From assembly GCF_014332695.1 (NCBI RefSeq), contig NZ_MBUA01000001.1, positions 1,240,001 through 1,304,000 of the forward strand: DNA of 64,000 bases. The letters run 5' to 3'. Below the pieces are notes generated by a model. It did not search any database. It was not told where the DNA came from and saw only the letters and a program-made list of their open reading frames with translations. The translations under genes and the position numbers were made by a program. Positions 24,621 to 32,872 of the stretch are shown piece after piece. Source of the DNA: Flavihumibacter stibioxidans. Its GTDB lineage: Bacteria; Bacteroidota; Bacteroidia; Chitinophagales; Chitinophagaceae. Within the stretch, counting starts at the first letter, position 1, and the number at the start of each line of letters is the position of its first letter.

Positions 24621-26336
24621 ATGAAACAAGTTTTGTTAGGGTGCAGCCTGCTGTGCCTGGTATTCTATTCCTGTTCCAAATCGGATGTGAGCAAACCAGC
24701 GGAGAGGCCGCCGCTGGTAACCCAGCCCGGAACAGCTGACGGATCAGCTGTCAGTAAAAAAATCACTTCCGCCGGCGGCAGCATCAGCAGCAGCGATGGC
24801 AGGATAACGGTAAAAATACCGGCGGGCGCACTCACCGAAGAAGAAACCATTACCGTGCAGCCCATCAGCAAGGAGCTGGAATTCGGCCTGGGCAAGGCAT
24901 ACAGGATCACACCGCATACTATCCATTTCAGCAGGCCGATAACCATTTCCTTCAAATACCAGGAGGAGGAAATCCGGAATACCCTGCCTGAATTTCTGGC
25001 TATCGGTTTCCAGGATACCACCGGAGCCTGGCGTGCAGTGCATGAACCCAGGCTGGATAAAAACACCAGAACCGTGGAAGTTTCGACTACGCATTTCAGT
25101 GACTGGGGATTTTTTCCGACACTTTATATCAGCCCTGCGGACGCCCGGCTGGAACCCGGACAATCACTGGAACTAACGGTAATGGGTACTGTAGATCCTG
25201 AGGACATCCTCCTGCCCAACCCGGATGGAAGCCCCATGACCGATCCTTTCAAAGTGGTGGATGAAACGGTGAAGGGATGGCAATACAACGGCGCCGGCAG
25301 CCTGTCGGGAAATGGTGCAAGAGCAGCTTATAAAGCGCCTCCGGCGGTGCCGAGTCAAAACCCCGAAGCGGTGATGGCTGAGATCAAATTCCCCAGGCCT
25401 GGGAAATTTTACCTGGTGGCCAATATTACAATCCTGTCAGACCTGCACATCGACTACCTGCAGGTGAACGAAACCGAAGTGAATATCCCCGGAACGCAAT
25501 ACGAAAGCAGGCTGATGATCTATGGTAATTTCGGGAATGATCCGGGCGCGGGTAAGCGCCATGTAAAGATCAACGGCTCTCCGCTTAATATTATATACTG
25601 GACTCCCAAACTCATTGTCTGTGATATTTATTCGCAGGGACCGCTTTCCTCCGGGGCTGTTGAAGTTCAGTCCAATGCAAAGAAAGACACCAAAATACTC
25701 AATGAATGGAGGGTTGACCTGGAGTATGCCAAAATAGAATCTCCGGGTGGTGCATTAACCAGGAAATTCACGCTGATGCTGCGTTTGCGAGGGGATGCCA
25801 ATGGATACATAAAGGAAGGAGAGCAGAACATGATCCCCTATTCAGACCTTAATAAATCCTCTAAAGCACTCATCAATATTTCTTCTGGCAGCTTCTCCAA
25901 CCCGGTAAGCCTGGAAGCCTGCGGAACCTACACGGTAAAATGGGATGCAGTTACTGATGTGGAGGTGGCACGTGTCCCCTATTCATCGCACCAGGGATTG
26001 GGTGGAAGAATCGAATTCACACCTACGGGCGTCAGACTCAAGATAAGATTTGAATCCCCTGCGGTGCTCCGTTCCACCCGAACATTTGTTCCCTGCCGGG
26101 GCATGACGAGCACACAGGTGGTGATGGAGCCGCTCCTGTTTCAGGGTTTTCACGAGGAGGAAATATTCCTCCGGTTTTCAGGTTCCGGAACAGGCGCGTC
26201 CATACTGGCAGATGAAATGCCTACCATTCCAAGAACAGGCGTTGCATCGGGATTATATTTTGATGTTACTGACCTTAACCCTGATGCTTACTACACCACA
26301 CTTAAATGGAAAGAAGAAAAACCAAAATACCAATAA
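24621..26336 (+). CDS. ZU5-like domain lipoprotein, larger paralogue
   Basis: 571 residues with a lipoprotein signal (MKQVLLGCSLLCLVFYSC). The N-terminal part carries SAGGSISSSDGRITVKIPAG and ALTEEETITVQPIS, then HFSRPITISFKYQEEE and TTHFSDWGFF, mirroring the 430-residue lipoprotein at 19986-21278. The remainder is beta-rich with an IPT/Ig-like stretch (YESRLMIYGNFGNDPGAG) and a C-terminal domain of unknown type. No enzyme motif is visible. Probably cell-surface anchored. It is monocistronic and converges with the SDR gene, 12 bp apart. A CGCCAAA word at 24523-24529 resembles the repeat upstream of the paralogue. Confidence 0.82.
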   Translation: MKQVLLGCSLLCLVFYSCSKSDVSKPAERPPLVTQPGTADGSAVSKKITSAGGSISSSDGRITVKIPAGALTEEETITVQPISKELEFGLGKAYRITPHTIHFSRPITISFKYQEEEIRNTLPEFLAIGFQDTTGAWRAVHEPRLDKNTRTVEVSTTHFSDWGFFPTLYISPADARLEPGQSLELTVMGTVDPEDILLPNPDGSPMTDPFKVVDETVKGWQYNGAGSLSGNGARAAYKAPPAVPSQNPEAVMAEIKFPRPGKFYLVANITILSDLHIDYLQVNETEVNIPGTQYESRLMIYGNFGNDPGAGKRHVKINGSPLNIIYWTPKLIVCDIYSQGPLSSGAVEVQSNAKKDTKILNEWRVDLEYAKIESPGGALTRKFTLMLRLRGDANGYIKEGEQNMIPYSDLNKSSKALINISSGSFSNPVSLEACGTYTVKWDAVTDVEVARVPYSSHQGLGGRIEFTPTGVRLKIRFESPAVLRSTRTFVPCRGMTSTQVVMEPLLFQGFHEEEIFLRFSGSGTGASILADEMPTIPRTGVASGLYFDVTDLNPDAYYTTLKWKEEKPKYQ

Positions 26337-26348
26337 ATCATCGGGACA

Positions 26349-27119
26349 TCAAAATGCAGTCCAGCCACCATCAGCCACCACAGTTGTGCCATTGATAAAA
26401 CTGGCATCATCCGAAGCCAGGAACAATGCCACGCTGGCAACCTCTGAGGGATTGGAAGAACGCGGATTAAGCGACAATCCTGTCATGATCCGTTCATTGA
26501 TCAAAGGGGTGACCTTACTGTAATCGATGGTGGACCCGATATTGGTTTCCATGGCGCCCGGTGCGATCGCATTGCATCGGATGCCGGATTTCGCATACAT
26601 ATAACCGGTATTTTTTGTGAGGCCGATAAGTGCATGTTTACTTGCGGTATAAGCAGCCCCGGCCCTTGCTCCCTGCAAGCCGCCGATGGATGCTATGTTT
26701 ACTATCACACCCGACTGTTTTGCCAGCATGATTTTAAGTGACGCCCGCATGGCTTTGAAAGGTCCGGTGAGGTTGACATCCATTAACCGCTGCCAGACCT
26801 GGTCATCCACTTCAGCAACCGGGCTGAAATTATCCATGATGCCGGCGTTGTTAACCACGATATCAAGGGTTCCATATTCTTTCACTGCCAGTGAAATCAT
26901 ATTTTCTATGTCTTCTGCTTTAGCCATGTTGGCCACAACGGTGGTGATCGTACCACCGTTTCCGGAAACCTCTTCCTTCAAAGCTGCAAGGCTTGTTTCA
27001 TTGATATCAGAAGCCACCAGCCTGGCTCCTTCCGCCGCAAATAAAAGGGAAATGGCTTTACCCAGGCCGGATCCGGCCCCGGTTACCAGGGCAACTTTAT
27101 TGTCGAGCTTTTTCATCAT
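26349..27119 (-). CDS. Short-chain dehydrogenase/reductase (SDR)
   Basis: 256-residue classical SDR: cofactor motif TGAGSGLGKA, Asp in ASDINET suggesting NAD preference, NNAG motif, and catalytic Ser/Tyr/Lys in VNIASIGG and AYTASKHAL. The C-terminal part has NAIAPGAMETNIG and DASFINGTTVVADGGWTAF. The protein is cytoplasmic. The substrate cannot be deduced: the family covers 3-oxoacyl-ACP reductase, glucose dehydrogenase and many sugar or alcohol dehydrogenases. It stands alone, with a decayed esterase gene behind its promoter side. Confidence 0.93.
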   Translation of the reverse strand: MMKKLDNKVALVTGAGSGLGKAISLLFAAEGARLVASDINETSLAALKEEVSGNGGTITTVVANMAKAEDIENMISLAVKEYGTLDIVVNNAGIMDNFSPVAEVDDQVWQRLMDVNLTGPFKAMRASLKIMLAKQSGVIVNIASIGGLQGARAGAAYTASKHALIGLTKNTGYMYAKSGIRCNAIAPGAMETNIGSTIDYSKVTPLINERIMTGLSLNPRSSNPSEVASVALFLASDDASFINGTTVVADGGWTAF

Positions 27120-27125
27120 TGAAGT

Positions 27126-27425
27126 GGTTTATATTTTAAAGTTACGCTATTCAATACAGCTTCGATTTCAACAGAACCAGATCAAACCGCCTTCCGGTTC
27201 AATGCAGTACAGACTGCGCATTTACCATCTATCAACCAGGAAAAACAGGGTACCCAAATTAAACCCGGCGTCAATTTTCAGCTTCAGGACTGCAGCAAAG
27301 GAATTTCGTTTTAACGGCACCATCCAGGTGGGCTGCCCGGTAGTGCCATGGGTGATCCGGCTTCCTCAGCGATCAGTGCCAATGACCTGTTATGGGAGTT
27401 CTTTCAGCGATACCAGTTACCCTAA
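27126..27425 (+). pseudogene. Remnant of a PHB-depolymerase/LpqC-like esterase gene
   Basis: The plus-strand frame reads through 100 codons with one stop (TAA 27312-27314). It contains LPSINQEKQGTQ, QLQDCSKGISF and, after the stop, RHHPGGLPGSAMGDPA and ISANDLLWEFFQRYQLP to TAA at 27425. The order ...LP.IN...G..(20 residues)..C..G, then GG.H.WPGG and finally ..A...LWEFF matches the C-terminal part of polyhydroxybutyrate-depolymerase-family esterases, which use this GGHxWPG histidine. The Trp and several residues around the His are missing, and no N-terminal part or start is present. It fills the 324-bp gap between the SDR and DUF1801 genes. Confidence 0.5.
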
Positions 27426-27443
27426 CAGACAACAGTAAGCGCT

Positions 27444-27806
27444 TTATTTTTTCTTACTGCGATTTTCCTCCAAACGGAACCTGGCAATGTCTGCAATCAA
27501 TTGAAGAGGTAAGGGATGACTGTATGGAAACTGGATGGCTCCTTTGGAAACCTCGTATTCCTTCAACTGGTCGCGAAACGCTTCTATACCCGAAGGAAGG
27601 GGGTAGTATCCGAGATGATTCTTCCACGCAGCAAAATAAACCAGCACACCTTTGAACTTGTATGCCGGCATATTATAACTGATGGTTTCCTCAGCTTCAG
27701 GAACTGCCTGGCTGATGGCCTGGCGTACCTGTTCAGCAACCAGCAATTGCTGGTCAGTTAATGAAGACAGGTATTCACCGACTGAAAAAAACTTTTTCAA
27801 TGACAT
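27444..27806 (-). CDS. DUF1801 family protein
   Basis: 120 residues, cytoplasmic, with the DUF1801 pattern: VAEQVRQAISQAVPEAEETI followed by SYNMPAYKFKG, VYFAAWKNHLGYYPLPSG, KGAIQFPYSHPLPLQLIADI and a basic tail. Members include Bacillus YdhG, proposed as a frataxin-like iron chaperone; for most members the role is untested. The gene ends 18 bp from the end of the esterase remnant and is followed by no partner. Confidence 0.88.
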   Translation of the reverse strand: MSLKKFFSVGEYLSSLTDQQLLVAEQVRQAISQAVPEAEETISYNMPAYKFKGVLVYFAAWKNHLGYYPLPSGIEAFRDQLKEYEVSKGAIQFPYSHPLPLQLIADIARFRLEENRSKKK

Positions 27807-27815
27807 TACAATTAG

Positions 27816-28304
27816 TTACAGGCGTACAGTCAAAGATAAAGCCGGTTGCCTGGCAACTTTGAAGGACTTTTGGTCAGGCACCATTATTTTCTGGTGAATA
27901 ATACTAAGTCCGGCTGCCCGTCGCTTATTCATGGCTGAACTTATGAAAAAAGGAATGCTACCCAATGCAAGTCCTGCTCCCACCCCAGCCACTATAATCC
28001 CTTTCTCCAGGTTATCGCCAAACCATTCCCCCTCATCCGTGTCATTTCCAATCAACACCCCCGCAATAAAGAGGGCTGTGCCTCCGCCCAGCATCACCCA
28101 GGCTGCGGTCTTCTGGTTCTTGCTTTTCAGCAGGTAATCTGATTTGGATAGTGAGGTATCCATCATTACCGACAAACGCATCGCTGCATTAAATGATGCG
28201 GTAAGTTCTGGTGTTACGGCAGTTTGCTGATCATTTTGAATTTGTGCCTCCGCAGGGGAGCATAAAACTATCACCAGCAGGATCAAAAAGGAAACCTTTT
28301 TCAT
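27816..28304 (-). CDS. Membrane protein of unknown function
   Basis: 162 residues. A signal peptide (MKKVSFLILLVIVLCSPAEAQ) is followed by a short exposed region and two hydrophobic segments (AWVMLGGGTALFIAGVLIG and IVAGVGAGLALGSIPFFIS) with a small acidic loop between them (NDTDEGEWFG). A basic C-terminal tail follows. This two-helix glycine-rich layout is frequent in uncharacterised Bacteroidota envelope proteins. No family assignment. It is 9 bp upstream of the DUF1801 gene on the same strand. Confidence 0.75.
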   Translation of the reverse strand: MKKVSFLILLVIVLCSPAEAQIQNDQQTAVTPELTASFNAAMRLSVMMDTSLSKSDYLLKSKNQKTAAWVMLGGGTALFIAGVLIGNDTDEGEWFGDNLEKGIIVAGVGAGLALGSIPFFISSAMNKRRAAGLSIIHQKIMVPDQKSFKVARQPALSLTVRL

Positions 28305-28425
28305 AACCTTTATTTAGTGTTATATAATTGGCTTCCTTAAAGTTAGACTCAATGAAAATGGCACTGTATGACAGAAGTCAATCCGGCTCATGAGAGCAGT
28401 CAAAACCTTGAAATAAAGACGCTGC

Positions 28426-28857
28426 CTACCCTATCAGGTATGCCAATCCCTCATTTACCGGTTCATATAAATCACTGATCCGTTTTTGCCGGCACATATC
28501 CTGAAAAAGATCCCTGACAATTTTATAATCATTGTGAATGGGACAGGGATGCGTGGCAGAACATTTACTAAGGCCAAGTCCGCATTCATCAAAAACTTCT
28601 TTTCCGTCAATGGCATCAATTACGTGCATGATTGGCTGGTTCCGCTGTTTTGCAGTGAGGTAAAATCCGCCATTGGGTCCTTTGACGCTGTTGATTACTG
28701 CGGCTTTCACCAGGGTTTGCAATAATTTACCAACTGTATGTTCGCTGGCATTGATGAATTCAGCGATCTCCATAATTCCGGCCTTTTCACCGGAGTCAAA
28801 TTTTGACGCCAGGTAAATAACGGCTTTGATACCGGTTTTGCAGGTTAGACTAAGCAT
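28426..28857 (-). CDS. Rrf2-family regulator with Fe-S cysteines
   Basis: 143 residues. The N-terminal winged helix (SLTCKTGIKAVIYLASKF, IMEIAEFINASEHTVGKLLQ, KGPNGGFYL) is typical of Rrf2. The cluster loop ECGLGLSKCSATHPCPIH has three cysteines spaced C-x6-C-x5-C, as in NsrR/IscR-type sensors that bind an iron-sulfur cluster. It lies 67 bp downstream of the ric-type gene on the same strand. An Rrf2 repressor next to an iron-sulfur repair gene is the arrangement known for nitric-oxide-sensing NsrR. The ric promoter carries a large palindrome, a good candidate for its operator. Confidence 0.92.
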   Translation of the reverse strand: MLSLTCKTGIKAVIYLASKFDSGEKAGIMEIAEFINASEHTVGKLLQTLVKAAVINSVKGPNGGFYLTAKQRNQPIMHVIDAIDGKEVFDECGLGLSKCSATHPCPIHNDYKIVRDLFQDMCRQKRISDLYEPVNEGLAYLIG

Positions 28858-28924
28858 TTAATGTCCGTTTAAAAATTCACGCCCATCCAACGTGATCCAA
28901 TCATCCAAATATCCCTGAAAAGAT

Positions 28925-29887
28925 TCAGGAAAACAATTCCTGCTCCATTTGCTGGGCTTTGGGGAAGAGGATATTGTTCTCCAGGTGAACATGCAGGTGA
29001 ATATCCTCTTCAAATTCCGCCAGCATTCTGTACAGCAGACTGTAGCTGGCACAGGCGTCATCGGGAAGTTGATAATCGTGGGTGAGTTCCCTGATCGCGG
29101 CCAGGTTCTTACCAACCAGTTCATGCTCATCTTCCATTACATGGATGGGGTTCTGCACCGTTCCAAAATGTGGTGGCTGCAGGGCACTGGTGTAATTGTT
29201 AGCGGCTACCAGTTGTTTGATATAGGGGAATAATACAGTTTCTTCTTTCACCAGGTGGGCGCTCAACTCGGTAAATATCTCCTCCACCAACTGATGAACC
29301 TTCAGCAATTCAGGGTGGCGATTGCCATGCACGCGTTTTACTTTCGATGCGTAAGCCCGAATATCAGGCAGGTTCTTCCGCACATAACTATGATGTGTAT
29401 TCGTAATATAATCTGCCAGGAAGTCGATGTTCCAGTCATCGTATGGCAGTGGGCGGGATGCCTGCAATTGATCTGCCTGCCGCAGTTCCTGCTCTATTTT
29501 AGTTATGTCCAGCCCCTTTTCTGCACAGGCCTCCTTAACCGTCTTCCTGCCACCACAGCAGAAATCTATTCCGTGTTTTTTAAACACCTGTGCTTTCCGC
29601 AAATCCCGGGCAACAATTTGTCCAAGCGTTTCGTCCTGTTGTCCACTGATTTTTTTGGAGATCCTGACCTTCCACCATTCAGGTCCCTGCTCCAGGTATT
29701 CCCAGGTAAAAATATCACCGCGTTCACCCAGCAACTGGTAGTACAGGGGTTTGGGATCATGGTCGTTATGGATGGTCAGGCTTTCCCCTTCTCCCAGTGC
29801 ATCAAACCGCAGGAAGATGGTCGGATGCTTTTGCCGGGGTTCCAGTAAGGTTACGTTGAGGAAATTGTCGGCGGCTGTTGTAAGCAT
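28925..29887 (-). CDS. ric: Di-iron Fe-S cluster repair protein (RIC/ScdA/YtfE type) with DUF2249 domain
   Basis: About 320 residues from ATG 29887 (the frame is open to 29938). An N-terminal DUF2249 domain (IFLRFDALGEGESLTIHN) is followed by the ScdA_N/DUF542 segment (ARDLRKAQVFKKHGIDFCCG, then GRKTVKEAC). The rest is a hemerythrin-like di-iron domain with HHSYVRKNLPDIRA, HLVKEETVLFPYIKQL, VMEDEHELVGKNLAAI and HLHVHLENNILFPKAQ. RIC proteins restore iron-sulfur clusters damaged by nitric oxide or oxidants. The DUF2249 fusion at the front is extra compared with E. coli YtfE. It is the first gene of a pair with an Rrf2 regulator. Confidence 0.93.
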   Translation of the reverse strand: MLTTAADNFLNVTLLEPRQKHPTIFLRFDALGEGESLTIHNDHDPKPLYYQLLGERGDIFTWEYLEQGPEWWKVRISKKISGQQDETLGQIVARDLRKAQVFKKHGIDFCCGGRKTVKEACAEKGLDITKIEQELRQADQLQASRPLPYDDWNIDFLADYITNTHHSYVRKNLPDIRAYASKVKRVHGNRHPELLKVHQLVEEIFTELSAHLVKEETVLFPYIKQLVAANNYTSALQPPHFGTVQNPIHVMEDEHELVGKNLAAIRELTHDYQLPDDACASYSLLYRMLAEFEEDIHLHVHLENNILFPKAQQMEQELFS

Positions 29888-29915
29888 ATACAGATTTTTA
29901 AATGATACGATACAA

Positions 29916-29923
29916 CAAAGGTA
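29916..29923 (-). promoter_or_regulatory. -7 promoter element of the ric gene
   Basis: TACCTTTG on the minus strand matches the Bacteroidota -7 consensus TAnnTTTG exactly. It predicts a transcript start about 20 bp before ATG 29887. Confidence 0.6.
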
Positions 29924-29931
29924 AAAGCTAT

Positions 29932-29967
29932 TCCCCAATAAAAGTAATTAAATACTTTTATTGGGGA
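29932..29967. promoter_or_regulatory. 15-bp-arm palindrome over the ric promoter
   Basis: Perfect inverted repeat: TCCCCAATAAAAGTA at 29932-29946 and its complement at 29953-29967, separated by 6 nt. It covers the expected -33 region of the ric promoter and is 35 bp past the stop of the molybdenum hydroxylase gene. It has no T-run, so an operator (probably for the adjacent Rrf2 protein) is more likely than a terminator. Confidence 0.6.
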
Positions 29968-30002
29968 TATTTTACCTGCCCCTGACAGTAGGGATAATTC
30001 CT

Positions 30003-32252
30003 TTAAGACAATTTTTCCAATTCCTTCATAAAGGGCTGTGTATAGAAGCGTTTGCCGGTAGCTTTATACAAGGCATTGGCGACTGCAGCAAATACGGGCG
30101 GGAACAGTGGTTCGCCCAAGCCTGTCGGATCTTTTTTATTATCCACAAAATGTATGTCGATGGACTTTGGCGCTTCGCCATGCCGGATCATGCGGTAGGT
30201 ATTGAAATTGTTTTTCTGCGGAACGCCTTCTTTGAAAGTCAGTTCTCCATAGAGGGCATTTCCGATACCGTCCACAATTCCTCCCTCTCCCATATTGATA
30301 GCGGCATCGGGATTGATCACGATACCGCAATCCACTGCTGCCACTACATTATGAACGATGGGCTTTTTATTGCGGATCTCCAGTTCCACCACTTCCGCCA
30401 CATAGGAGTTATGGCAGAAATAGGCCGAAACCCCACGGTGCACTCCTGGTTTGGCTTCATTCCATTTCGATTTTTCTTTCACCAGTTTCAGTACACCTGC
30501 ATAACGCTCGGCGTCGTAGTCATTGTTTTTACCCACGGGATTGGTGCGGGCCCGTTCCATCAGTTCCAGCCTGAAATCGAGCGGATCCTTACCCATGGTT
30601 TCTGCCAGTTCATCAAGAAAGGATTGTTCGGCACTGGCGATGAAATTGGACCGGGGTGCCCGGAAGGCACCGATGGTAATATTGGACTCGATCTGCCAGC
30701 CCTCTGCCAGGTAATTGTCAATGGCACCGGCCGGAAAGCGATCGGCATGGATGGGTGTTTCGGGGATACCTCCGGCTTTCACATGCAAAGCCAGCAGGTT
30801 ATTGTTTGCATCCAGTGCTGCCCGGTAAGTGGCGGTATAGGTTGGACGATAAATACCGTAGGTCATGTCATCTTCCCTGGTGTACATTAATTTCACCGGG
30901 GCCTGTATCTTCTGGGAAATGATTGCAGCTTCCACCATATGGTGTCCATAGGCTCTCTGTCCGAAGCCCCCACCCATTCTGGCCAGTTTGATATGTATTT
31001 TTTCCTTTGCCATTCCGAGGCGGGCAGACAATGTGTTGCGGATGAATTCGGGCGCCTGGATAGGTCCGTTGATTACAGCGGCATCGGCTGTTACATGTGC
31101 ATAACAGTTAACCGGTTCCATGCAATTATGGGCCAGGAAGGGAGCGGTATAGGTACGCTCGAGAATTTTGGCCGCTTTACTGAATGCACCTTCGGGATCA
31201 CCATCCTTACGGAGAATTCTACCCGGTTTTTTGGAAAACTCGGCCATTTGAGCCAGGTGCCCGGTCGTACTTTCGAGTCCGGCCGGTATTTTCACGGTTT
31301 GCTTCCCTCCCCATCCTGCTACAACGATATTGGAGTCGGAAATTTTTTCCCATTCGATTTTAAGGGCTTTTTTGGCGTTCATCACTTCCCAGGTGGTCTT
31401 TCCTACCACCACTACCAGTTCTGTGAAGGAGGTGGTGTCAAAACCATTCCTTTCATAATCATCTGCCAGGGTTTTGATGGTGAATACATCTTTGATACCG
31501 GGCATGGATTTCGCGGCAGCATCGTTGACGGATTTCACTTTCAGGCCAAAGGCGGGGGGATGGGTGATCATGGCCACGAGCATGCCTTCCTCCCGAATAT
31601 CAACGCCAAAGAGCGGCTTGCCGGTGACGATGTTTTTTCCTTCCACGTTTTTAATGGAGCTGCCAATGATTTTGAAGTTGCCGGTATTTTTAAGTAGCAC
31701 TTCCTTGGGCACGGGCAGGGTGGCAGCCAGGGAAGCCATTTCGCCGTAGCCTGCTTTTTTGCCACTGGATTGATGAATCAGGCTACCGGCTTCGGTGGTA
31801 ATCTCAGCTTCGGGTACATTCCAGGTTTTGGCGGCTGCGTTGATCAGCAGGCGTCTTGCAGTAGCGCCGGCGGTACGCAGGTGTTTCCATCCCTGGCGGA
31901 TGGCCTGACTGCCACCGGTGAACTGGCGTTCGAAGCGTTCGGGATAAAAATCAGCCTGCTCCACTGTAACGTCCTTCCAGTTGATGTCCAGCTCTTCGGC
32001 CAGGATCATCGGCATAGATGTTTTCACATTGGAACCGAACTCCGGATTGGGTGACATCAGGGTTATGGAGCCATCTGCACCGATTTTGATATAGCTGTTC
32101 AGTTCAAACCATTCTTTAGGCAGGGGTAAATTCTCAGCCTGCTCCTGCGCCCATCCGGCCAGCCAGCTGAAGCTTAGCAAGAGACCGCCACCGGCCATGG
32201 AGGAAACCTTCAGGAATTTTCTTCTATTGATGGATGTTTTAACTACTGTCAT
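30003..32252 (-). CDS. Molybdopterin-binding hydroxylase subunit (IorB type)
   Basis: 749 residues of the xanthine dehydrogenase/aldehyde oxidase superfamily, isoquinoline 1-oxidoreductase beta-type. The N-terminus carries a Tat signal (INRRKFLKVSSMAGGGLLLSF), so the enzyme is exported folded to the periplasm. Cofactor-binding blocks include GSQAIRQGW, KLARMGGGFGQRAYGH, IGAFRAPRSN, AVDCGIVINPDAA and the catalytic-Glu region GLGEPLFPPVFAAVANAL. It works with the 151-residue [2Fe-2S] subunit encoded 20 bp upstream. No FAD subunit is present, as in IorAB-like enzymes that pass electrons to cytochromes or quinone. Substrate: an N-heterocycle or aldehyde, not determinable. Confidence 0.92.
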   Translation of the reverse strand: MTVVKTSINRRKFLKVSSMAGGGLLLSFSWLAGWAQEQAENLPLPKEWFELNSYIKIGADGSITLMSPNPEFGSNVKTSMPMILAEELDINWKDVTVEQADFYPERFERQFTGGSQAIRQGWKHLRTAGATARRLLINAAAKTWNVPEAEITTEAGSLIHQSSGKKAGYGEMASLAATLPVPKEVLLKNTGNFKIIGSSIKNVEGKNIVTGKPLFGVDIREEGMLVAMITHPPAFGLKVKSVNDAAAKSMPGIKDVFTIKTLADDYERNGFDTTSFTELVVVVGKTTWEVMNAKKALKIEWEKISDSNIVVAGWGGKQTVKIPAGLESTTGHLAQMAEFSKKPGRILRKDGDPEGAFSKAAKILERTYTAPFLAHNCMEPVNCYAHVTADAAVINGPIQAPEFIRNTLSARLGMAKEKIHIKLARMGGGFGQRAYGHHMVEAAIISQKIQAPVKLMYTREDDMTYGIYRPTYTATYRAALDANNNLLALHVKAGGIPETPIHADRFPAGAIDNYLAEGWQIESNITIGAFRAPRSNFIASAEQSFLDELAETMGKDPLDFRLELMERARTNPVGKNNDYDAERYAGVLKLVKEKSKWNEAKPGVHRGVSAYFCHNSYVAEVVELEIRNKKPIVHNVVAAVDCGIVINPDAAINMGEGGIVDGIGNALYGELTFKEGVPQKNNFNTYRMIRHGEAPKSIDIHFVDNKKDPTGLGEPLFPPVFAAVANALYKATGKRFYTQPFMKELEKLS

Positions 32253-32272
32253 GACAGGGAAGGTTAAGGTGA

Positions 32273-32728
32273 TTACAATTTTGCAGCTGTTTTGATGGCC
32301 GCTTTAATCCGGAGGTAGGTGCCGCAGCGGCAGATATTGCCGTTCATGGCAGCATCGATATCTGCATCGGTTGGATTGGGATTCCTTTTCAACAAGGCGG
32401 CAGCGTTCATCATCTGTCCGGCCTGGCAGTAACCACACTGGCTCACATCATGTTCCAGCCAGGCCTTCTGAACCGGGTGGTCGCCATTTTCCGACAGGCC
32501 CTCAATAGTAGTAATCTGTTTGCTGCCAACGGCTGATACCGGTAACTGGCAGGATCGAATAGCCGACCCGTCGAGGTGGATCGTGCAGGCGCCACATGCA
32601 GCAACGCCACATCCATACTTGGTACCTACCAGGTTGAGATGATCCCGTAATACCCACAGAATGGGGGTTTTGGGATCTACGTCCACCGTATGTTTTTTCC
32701 CGTTTACATTCAGGTTGATGATTGCCAT
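32273..32728 (-). CDS. [2Fe-2S] subunit of the molybdenum hydroxylase (IorA type)
   Basis: 151 residues. The N-terminal plant-type ferredoxin domain has [15 protein letters not shown] plus a fourth Cys in IRSCQLP. The C-terminal helical [2Fe-2S] domain has [16 protein letters not shown] and [12 protein letters not shown]. This is the small electron-transfer subunit of two-subunit hydroxylases such as isoquinoline 1-oxidoreductase. It has no signal peptide, which is normal when the small subunit is carried through Tat with the large one. It precedes the large subunit by 20 bp in one operon. Confidence 0.95.
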   Translation of the reverse strand: MAIINLNVNGKKHTVDVDPKTPILWVLRDHLNLVGTKYGCGVAACGACTIHLDGSAIRSCQLPVSAVGSKQITTIEGLSENGDHPVQKAWLEHDVSQCGYCQAGQMMNAAALLKRNPNPTDADIDAAMNGNICRCGTYLRIKAAIKTAAKL

Positions 32729-32872
32729 AGACTGAATTAATTATATTCAAAAGAACTACAATTAATTGATTCAGTTATTACGCAAATCAAACAATTATCT
32801 GTATAGAACAAACCAATTTGCCGGTACAATGGCCGTACAGTGCCGGGGAAGTGTCTAACAGCAGGTAAAGAA

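Noticed and set aside
26686-27438. 250-codon plus-strand frame
   Set aside because: Mostly antisense to the SDR gene, which has all expected motifs; its end overlaps the esterase remnant in another frame.
29961-31697. Two long plus-strand frames (309 and 252 codons)
   Set aside because: Antisense shadows of the molybdenum hydroxylase large subunit; composition and motifs support only the minus-strand gene.
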